Shown: positions 58,867 through 64,000 of the stretch, piece by piece | Numbering within the stretch: the stretch's first letter is position 1 | Layout: each line of letters starts with the position of its first letter | Source of the DNA: Bhargavaea massiliensis | Lineage (GTDB): Bacteria > Bacillota > Bacilli > Bacillales_A > Planococcaceae | Reading direction: 5' to 3' | Assembly (NCBI RefSeq): GCF_018390575.1 | Contig: NZ_JAHBCJ010000003.1 | Coordinates: 124,001-188,000 of the forward strand | DNA length: 64,000 nucleotides | The notes under the pieces: generated by a model | Told to the model about the DNA's origin: nothing | What the model saw: only the letters and a program-made list of their open reading frames with translations | The model's database searches: none | Translations under genes and position numbers: made by a program

Positions 58867-59784
58867 ATGAACATACGACTGGCGACAGTGAAGCTTGTAG
58901 GGGAAGAAACAGCGGTCATCATTGCAGGGGAGAAAGCAGTGATGGTTAAACGGGTGAACAAGGCGGAGGGGAAGAAGTGGGCGACCAAATTGTTTGAGAT
59001 CATTGATTGCGGTCAACTGCGTGAGATGACCGAGTGGTACAACCGGGAAGGGAAAGAGAAAATTTTGAACGGGGAGATTGCTGAATTAGACGCAGCTTCT
59101 CTTGATTACCAGCCGCTTTACCGCAATCCGTCCAAGATCTGGGGGATTGGACTGAATTATGTGGATCACGCTTCGGACCTGGGTGAAGTAGCTCCGAACA
59201 CGGAACCGGCAAGCTTTATGAAACCGAAGACGTCCATCATCGGAGCGGGTGAAACAATCAATATTCCTCACCAATCCGAGCGAACGACCGCTGAAGCCGA
59301 GCTGGGAGTCATCATCGGCAAGGTCTGCAAGGATGTTGAAGAAGCAGATGCTTTGGATTATATCGCCGGCTACACGACGATTATCGACATGACGGCAGAG
59401 GATATCCTGCAGCGAAATCCGCGTTACCTGACCCGATCAAAAAGCTTTGACACATTCTTCAGCTTCGGCCCGCAATTTGTTACCCCGGACGAAGCGCAAG
59501 ATCTTATGAAACTGGAAGTCTCCACAATGATCAACGGGAAGCTTCACCGGAAGAACACCGTCAACCATATGACGTTTAACCCCCTGAACCTGGTGTCGTT
59601 CCACTCGAAGGTCATGACGCTCCTGCCGGGAGACATTATCTCAACCGGGACACCGGGGGCGGTCGTGATCAATGAAGGGGATGTGGTGGAATGCCGGATT
59701 AAGGGATTTGAGCCGTTGGTGAATCATGTGCGGGATTTGAAGGTCGTATCAAAACAAGAGCTGGCAGCGGAAACAGGAGTCTGA
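58867..59784 (+). CDS. Fumarylacetoacetate hydrolase family protein
   Basis: 305 aa. An N-terminal region, then the FAH fold: 'KIWGIGLNYVDHASDLGEVA', 'PASFMKPKTSIIGAGETINI', metal ligands 'AEAELGVIIGKVCKDVEEAD', 'DMTAEDILQRNPRYLTRSKS', and 'LLPGDIISTGTPGAVVINEG'. All acidic metal-binding residues are present. Members act as 2-keto-4-pentenoate hydratases, acylpyruvases or isomerases in ring-cleavage pathways; no other catabolic gene is nearby, so the substrate is open. A G-run sits almost against ATG 58867, an unusually short spacing. Confidence 0.86.
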   Translation: MNIRLATVKLVGEETAVIIAGEKAVMVKRVNKAEGKKWATKLFEIIDCGQLREMTEWYNREGKEKILNGEIAELDAASLDYQPLYRNPSKIWGIGLNYVDHASDLGEVAPNTEPASFMKPKTSIIGAGETINIPHQSERTTAEAELGVIIGKVCKDVEEADALDYIAGYTTIIDMTAEDILQRNPRYLTRSKSFDTFFSFGPQFVTPDEAQDLMKLEVSTMINGKLHRKNTVNHMTFNPLNLVSFHSKVMTLLPGDIISTGTPGAVVINEGDVVECRIKGFEPLVNHVRDLKVVSKQELAAETGV

Positions 59785-59866
59785 CCTCAAGCTAACTGAA
59801 CACTCTGGTCATATACAAACCGAAGCTGATGAATACCAGGGAAACTATATTTTAGGAGAAGAAAAG

Positions 59867-59911
59867 ATGTGGGATCGATATATTGGTGAGACGGTGAAAT
59901 TGGATATGTAA
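59867..59911 (+). pseudogene. Tiny frame with a strong ribosome binding site, probably a gene remnant
   Basis: AGGAGAAGAAAAG precedes ATG 59867, which encodes only 'MWDRYIGETVKLDM' before a stop. A terminator follows at 59926. An intact ribosome binding site and terminator around a 14-codon frame suggest a deleted gene. Confidence 0.35.
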
Positions 59912-59925
59912 CTGATATGACTAAG

Positions 59926-59949
59926 AGCGGCCTTGCGGCTGCTTTTTTA
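59926..59949 (+). terminator. Terminator
   Basis: AGCGGCC-TTGC-GGCTGCT hairpin followed by TTTTTAT. It serves the FAH-family gene or the tiny frame before it. Confidence 0.7.
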
Positions 59950-60060
59950 TTGTCGTCGTGGAAGCGGGCGCGGCGAGTCACTCCCACAATTCTAGTAAAA
60001 TATACTTAAGTCAATACAAAAACAGGGTTGAGATCTAGAGATTAAGGGTAGGTAAAAAAG

Positions 60061-60090
60061 TAAGCCAGTTTGAGCGGCTTATTTTTCTCG
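60061..60090 (+). terminator. Orphan terminator in the 59.8-60.3 kb gap
   Basis: TAAGCC/GGCTTA hairpin and ATTTTTC tail, with no gene between it and the previous terminator. The rest of this 490-bp gap is AT-rich and presumably contains the WxL operon promoter; no clear boxes were found. Confidence 0.55.
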
Positions 60091-60278
60091 TTTTCTTGAA
60101 TGATTCTAAAGACTTACTTGGTTTATTTGTTTTGGTTAATAATTTTGGTACATAAGCAAATGGTACTTGTTTAGTCGTTGAAAATCTATGAGATTATCAC
60201 TAAAATCAAGATAATAGCTAGAAGTACGGATGTTGGAATCCTGGTGTAAAGGTTGAGAGGGGGAGAGGTTAAAGAATA

Positions 60279-61661
60279 ATGCTAAAAAGAATATTTATAG
60301 TACTTTTCATTTTGTTCTTAGTCTTCCCTGTCGTTGAAATCACGGACGCTGATGCCCCTCCTGAAGAGCCGGAGATTTTCACAATCAATCCGGCTGAAGA
60401 AGTGGAGGGAAGTGCAGAACCGCCTGAAGTGTCTCCTGATGAAGAGGGTACAGATATTGAACTGTCGACTGAGCATCCGATGAAAGAAAAAGAAACAGAA
60501 CCAGAAAGTCTGCCTGCTCAAGAAGAATCTCAGAACGAGGAAAATACACCGGTTAAAGAGCCTGTAGATTCTACCGAACAAGAGAGCGGGGAACAGGAAG
60601 AGGTTGTGATTCCGCCAATTCCAGTTTCTCCAGAAAGCGAATCTGATGAGCCGGAGGTAGAAACAGTTTCCCGACACCCATTTTTGGAGTCTCCCGCGTT
60701 GACGGTCCAGGATGGAACGAGTGGCCTTGTGCTGACATTGACCGGACACAGTCCGGTAGGAAATAAGATTCCGGAAAAAGCAGTGGTTGTTTTTCAGCTT
60801 CCGGACGAGATAATCGGGTCTATAGAAGAAAAGGGTCTTTCAGCCCACTATCATCAAGCAACTATACATAGTGATGGGTCCTTGATAAGCGAGTCATCAG
60901 GAACAATTAACGCTAAGAAGATCTGGCTTGATTCTAACCAGGTGCGGATTCAATTGAATGCACAAGATTCTTCTGTGTCTGTTTCGGACTTTACCTTTAC
61001 TTTAAGGATTCCATTGAGAGATAATCTTCAGACTGTTGACTGGATTTTTTACGCACAGTCCGCCTCCGAACCGACAGACCTGGCTCAATTGGGAGCCGAT
61101 ATGGTTGGATATGCTGTATGGCAGTTAGAAGACGAACCTGCAGAACCCGCCGGAGCCACCGACAAAGAAACGGAACAGGTCCACACGAACAGTGAACTGA
61201 CCACACATTCCATGTCGACGTTTAGTGCAACAGCTACAGCCACTCAAACCAGCAGGCTGACGTTCGCATCAGTACCGGAGATTCTGGAGTTTGAAGATGT
61301 CTATATTGTAGATGAGGAAGTTACTGTAGTGAGAAAGAATCCGGATTGGTCGATCGGGATTAATGACACCAGGGGAGCAGGCAGTACATGGAGTCTGATG
61401 ATGCGTGCCACCCCGCTCAAGTCTACTGTTGATTCTACGAAAACCATACCGGATGCCCTGGTATTCATTGACCATTCAAAGAATGTCAAAGTCATCCGAG
61501 ACCAGGACATCGAAGTTCATAAGGGCAAAACGGAGGAGAACCCGGTTACGCACTTGTCATGGAATTGGAATAGAGGCCCGCTTCTCCGTTTTAACCCATC
61601 CACTGTGGAAGCGGGAAGTTATAGTGCATCAATTACCTGGACACTGGTGGATGCACCGTGA
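60279..61661 (+). CDS. Large WxL-domain cell-surface protein
   Basis: 460 aa. Signal peptide (1-26), a long acidic Pro/Glu-rich stretch (about 27-130, 'PPEEPEIF', 'EEVVIPPIPVSPESESDEP'), a beta-rich middle domain (about 140-270), a second acidic linker, then a C-terminal WxL domain (about 320-460) with both motifs: 'GSTWSLMM' and 'ASITWTLVDAP' at the very end. WxL domains bind peptidoglycan non-covalently together with the WxLIP protein encoded two genes downstream. The ribosome binding site is rather far (GGAGAGG, ~15 nt). Confidence 0.87.
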   Translation: MLKRIFIVLFILFLVFPVVEITDADAPPEEPEIFTINPAEEVEGSAEPPEVSPDEEGTDIELSTEHPMKEKETEPESLPAQEESQNEENTPVKEPVDSTEQESGEQEEVVIPPIPVSPESESDEPEVETVSRHPFLESPALTVQDGTSGLVLTLTGHSPVGNKIPEKAVVVFQLPDEIIGSIEEKGLSAHYHQATIHSDGSLISESSGTINAKKIWLDSNQVRIQLNAQDSSVSVSDFTFTLRIPLRDNLQTVDWIFYAQSASEPTDLAQLGADMVGYAVWQLEDEPAEPAGATDKETEQVHTNSELTTHSMSTFSATATATQTSRLTFASVPEILEFEDVYIVDEEVTVVRKNPDWSIGINDTRGAGSTWSLMMRATPLKSTVDSTKTIPDALVFIDHSKNVKVIRDQDIEVHKGKTEENPVTHLSWNWNRGPLLRFNPSTVEAGSYSASITWTLVDAP

Positions 61662-61697
61662 TGCATATTAGTGATAATGAAATAGGAGGAATTATAG

Positions 61698-62387
61698 GTG
61701 AACATGAAGCACACATGGAAAGTTGCTGCTTTGTCTGGAGGAATTCTGCTGTTTGGGTTTGGGACGAGCAGTGTAGTGGCATCAACCTATTCATCTGAAG
61801 CTACAATCCATTTTGAAACACTGGTTCCTGAAGTAAAGGACCCGGAAACTCCAACCGAACCCCTTGATCCCAACAAGGATCCGGAAGACGGCATTACTGA
61901 AGATTCGGGATTGCTGACTTTGGACTATGTATCTTCGCTGAACTTTGGCATTCACACCATCTCTGATACGGAAGAGACATATGAATCCCTAAATAACCGC
62001 CCGTTCATTCAAGTTTCCGACCGCCGCGGCACCGGCGATGGATGGCAAATCACCGCCGAGCTCGAGGAATTTAAAAATGGCGTATCCGAAGAGGCCTCCC
62101 TGATAGGATCCTCTATTACATTTGCAAATGGAGAGGCGGTTTCTCCTGGAGGGACAACCAAGCCTGTTGCGAAAGATCCTGTCAAGGTCATTGCGGGCGG
62201 AGCCGCACAACCGGTCCTGATAGCAGATAAGGGGACAGGACAAGGGACCTGGATTAATCGATGGTTTCCCAAGGAGCCTGTGGGAAGCACCAATAACAGC
62301 GTCACATTGACAGTGCCTGCAGGTACGGCTACAGAAGGAACACACAAAGCAGAAATCATCTGGACATTGACGGACGCGCCACAATGA
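61698..62387 (+). CDS. WxL-domain cell-surface protein
   Basis: 229 aa, GTG 61698 with AGGAGGAA upstream (ATG 61704 is possible). Signal peptide ending 'SSVVAST', a short Pro/Asp-rich linker ('DPETPTEPLDPNKDPEDG'), then a complete WxL domain: 'DRRGTGDGWQITAELEEF' and 'TEGTHKAEIIWTLTDAP' at the C-terminus. This is the compact, canonical WxL protein of the locus, secreted and held on the wall. Confidence 0.92.
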   Translation: MNMKHTWKVAALSGGILLFGFGTSSVVASTYSSEATIHFETLVPEVKDPETPTEPLDPNKDPEDGITEDSGLLTLDYVSSLNFGIHTISDTEETYESLNNRPFIQVSDRRGTGDGWQITAELEEFKNGVSEEASLIGSSITFANGEAVSPGGTTKPVAKDPVKVIAGGAAQPVLIADKGTGQGTWINRWFPKEPVGSTNNSVTLTVPAGTATEGTHKAEIIWTLTDAPQ

Positions 62388-62407
62388 TTAAAAGAGTGAA
62401 GATCAAT

Positions 62408-62443
62408 GCAAAACCTCCAGCTTCCGGTGGAGGTTTTGCTTTA
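62408..62443 (+). terminator. Terminator/attenuator inside the WxL operon
   Basis: 12-bp perfect stem GCAAAACCTCCA/TGGAGGTTTTGC followed by TTTAG. It lies between the WxL gene and the WxLIP gene; partial termination would make surface proteins in excess over the anchor. Confidence 0.8.
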
Positions 62444-62468
62444 GTTCAGCAAAAAGGAGTTGATACAT

Positions 62469-63500
62469 ATGCAGGTTAAGGTGCGCTTCATGATCGCCTT
62501 GCTGCTGCTCGTTTCAAATATTTTCCTGCTATCCGGGATAGCGGCTGCAGATGATCACCCGGTGGGCTTTTCGGTAAGCGCCGTCCTTCCTGACAACCAG
62601 GTGAATCCGAGTGCGTCCTACTTTGATCTCCGCGTCGAACCCGGAGCGGAACAGGAGCTGCGTGTCGAGATTTATAATCATGAACAGGAAGAACTGACTG
62701 TCCGTCTGGGCGTTTATAATGCTTCGACGAACAGCAATGGCATTATTGTTTACGAAGAAGGGGAAATCGACCCTAGTTTGACTGAACCCATTACCGATCT
62801 TCTTAGCTTCAAAGAAGAGGAAGTGACCATCCCGGCTGCCGGCACAAAGACGGTGGCTGCGACGCTCAAGGTGCCGGAAAAGCCGTTCGAAGGGATCCGG
62901 CTCGGCGGCATGCATTTTGAAAAAGTGTTGGATGAGGAAGGCCCGGCGGAAGGTGTCCAGATCGAAAACCGGTATGCCTACGTCATCGGTGTACAGCTTT
63001 CTGAGTCCGGCAAACCGGTCAAGCCCGAGCTGGTATTTGGTGAAGTCAAACCGGACCTCGTCAACCACCGGACCGCGGTCACCGCAAAGTTACGCAACAC
63101 TGCGCCTGTCCTGATCTCAGGGCTTTCATTGCATGCTAAAGTGCTGGACGGGGACGGAGAGCTTGTACAGGAAAAGGAGCAGGCGGACATCCGGATGGCA
63201 CCTAACTCCAGCATGGACTTCATCATCGACTGGAACAACCGCCCGCTCGACCCCGGAACTTATGAAGTTGCCATGACGGCCGAACTGGAGGATGAGAAAT
63301 GGGAATGGACCGAGAAGTTCGAAATCGAACGTGATCAGGCTCGGGACATCAACAAAGAAGCGGTGGAACTCGTAGAAGCGGAAAAACCGGTCTGGATGTC
63401 CGTCGGCATCGGCACGCTTGCAGTCATCGTGGTTGTGTTGCTTCTTTATATCCGCAGACTGAAGGCTCAGGTTGATTCTGATGATAAAAAGGGGTCTTGA
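62469..63500 (+). CDS. WxL-interacting protein (WxLIP: peptidoglycan-binding and host-binding domains)
   Basis: 343 aa from ATG 62469 (AAGGAG 9 nt upstream; TTG 62460 overlaps that site). Signal peptide ending 'GIAAADD', DUF916-type domain ('GFSVSAVLPDNQVNPSASYF', 'YNHEQEELTVRLGVYNASTN', 'FEGIRLGGMHFEK'), DUF3324-type domain ('IRMAPNSSMDFIIDWNNRPL'), then one C-terminal membrane helix and a short basic/acidic tail. Family role: membrane-anchored partner that binds WxL proteins and peptidoglycan. Confidence 0.92.
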   Translation: MQVKVRFMIALLLLVSNIFLLSGIAAADDHPVGFSVSAVLPDNQVNPSASYFDLRVEPGAEQELRVEIYNHEQEELTVRLGVYNASTNSNGIIVYEEGEIDPSLTEPITDLLSFKEEEVTIPAAGTKTVAATLKVPEKPFEGIRLGGMHFEKVLDEEGPAEGVQIENRYAYVIGVQLSESGKPVKPELVFGEVKPDLVNHRTAVTAKLRNTAPVLISGLSLHAKVLDGDGELVQEKEQADIRMAPNSSMDFIIDWNNRPLDPGTYEVAMTAELEDEKWEWTEKFEIERDQARDINKEAVELVEAEKPVWMSVGIGTLAVIVVVLLLYIRRLKAQVDSDDKKGS

Positions 63501-63502
63501 GG

Positions 63503-64000
63503 GTGAAGCGGAAAAAGTGGAAGAAGTGGATTGCGGTTTGGGTGATGGCTTTGGTTGTTGCGGTGTCGCCGATTGGGCAATTGGTGGATTTGTCGGAGCG
63601 TGGGGTAGATCGAGTAGAAGCGTCAGAGTTAGTTGGATTTAGTTTATTCGGAAATGTTGAACCATCTGTTCGAATTCAAGATGGCCTTCTAATGGTTTCT
63701 TTGAAGGAGAAAACCTTCTTAGAAGTAGGTATATTAGGAACATACCATATATATATGAAATTGCCTGAGAGTCTAAGCTTCCTGCTAGAACAAGATAATA
63801 TCGAGAACCATATGTGGCTTGACTATAAGGTTCCGGGTATAACCTATCCAAGGAAATTAGATATTAAATCAGATCAGAATATAGTAGAGGGGAGCATTGT
63901 CTCTGCTATACGTGTTGGGATAAACAATAGTGCTGAATTTACAATTGTCATTAACTTGAATGGACTAGGTGTAGAGATCCCACCGGGAATTTACCCAATT
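63503..64000 (+). CDS. Partial secreted protein of the WxL operon, cut by the window edge
   Basis: GTG 63503 (AAGGGG and GAGG nearby) starts an open frame that runs to the end of the window without a stop, 166 codons visible. It begins 'MKRKKWKKWIAVWVMALVVA', a basic-hydrophobic signal sequence, and continues with beta-type sequence ('VGFSLFGNVEPSVRIQDGLL', 'FTIVINLNGLGVEIPPGIYP'). It follows the WxLIP gene by two bases, so it belongs to the operon. From about 63600 it is more AT-rich than the genes before it. Probably a large WxL-associated surface protein; no domain can be named. Confidence 0.78.
   Translation, partial: MKRKKWKKWIAVWVMALVVAVSPIGQLVDLSERGVDRVEASELVGFSLFGNVEPSVRIQDGLLMVSLKEKTFLEVGILGTYHIYMKLPESLSFLLEQDNIENHMWLDYKVPGITYPRKLDIKSDQNIVEGSIVSAIRVGINNSAEFTIVINLNGLGVEIPPGIYPI

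Noticed and set aside
59787-59987. 66-codon minus-strand frame
   Set aside because: No ribosome binding site or recognisable protein; it crosses a plus-strand terminator.

Overview
The window looks like chromosomal DNA of a Gram-positive, low-to-mid GC member of the Bacillales (Bacillaceae/Planococcaceae type). I infer this from the AGGAGG ribosome binding sites, TTG/GTG starts, U-tailed terminators, a SAM-I riboswitch, an LXG toxin, LPXTG and WxL wall proteins, and a YwqD/YwqE-type polysaccharide kinase and phosphatase. No rRNA, tRNA, CRISPR array or phage module was seen.

Layout. 1-4.3 kb (minus strand): an LXG polymorphic toxin with a PoNe-type nuclease tip, surrounded by four PoNi-type immunity genes (one cut by the window edge). 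4.3-6.8 kb: a frameshifted small membrane protein gene and a divergent EamA transporter/LysR pair. 6.9-11.05 kb (minus): a SAM-riboswitch-controlled metNIQ methionine uptake operon ending in an M20 amidohydrolase. 11.1-12.5 kb: a gene-poor stretch with a decayed gene, ~300-bp tandem repeats and dense short-word arrays. 12.5-20.4 kb: an SGNH hydrolase, then a sortase-assembled pilus operon (adhesin, YPKN backbone pilin, two class C sortases) between two DUF2188 paralogs. 20.4-26 kb: NERD protein, small unknown, LCP ligase, O-antigen-ligase-like protein, SGNH protein.

26.2-51.6 kb (plus): a long exopolysaccharide/capsule locus. Its first part (chain-length protein, BY-kinase, PHP phosphatase, NDP-sugar dehydratase, pgi, pgcA, galU) has host-like composition. 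The second part (34.7-51.6 kb: priming sugar transferase, aldo/keto reductase, split transketolase, glycosyltransferases, two NDP-sugar dehydrogenases, polymerase, acetyltransferase, flippase, pyruvyltransferase, wecB, galE) is strikingly AT-rich and looks acquired as a cassette. The enzymes supply UDP-glucose, UDP-glucuronate, UDP-ManNAc and a uronate derived from UDP-HexNAc, which are assembled on a lipid carrier, flipped by Wzx and polymerised by Wzy.

51.8-64 kb: DUF6241 protein; a three-gene transposon (DUF6431, DDE transposase, ExeA-like ATPase) whose 43-bp imperfect terminal inverted repeats I could align; small hypothetical genes; VanZ, PNPOx-like, DUF1643 and fumarylacetoacetase-family genes; and a WxL cell-wall protein locus running off the right edge.

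The most unusual signal is non-coding. At least four families of 10-13-bp words (GGTAAYCACTCA, GAAGCACTCG, AGTTTCGTCATT, GGTGGGAACTCA) fill many intergenic regions, and within each array consecutive copies start 21 bp apart almost without exception (about two helical turns). I found them around the host-like genes, but not inside the AT-rich cassette, the transposon or the toxin locus.
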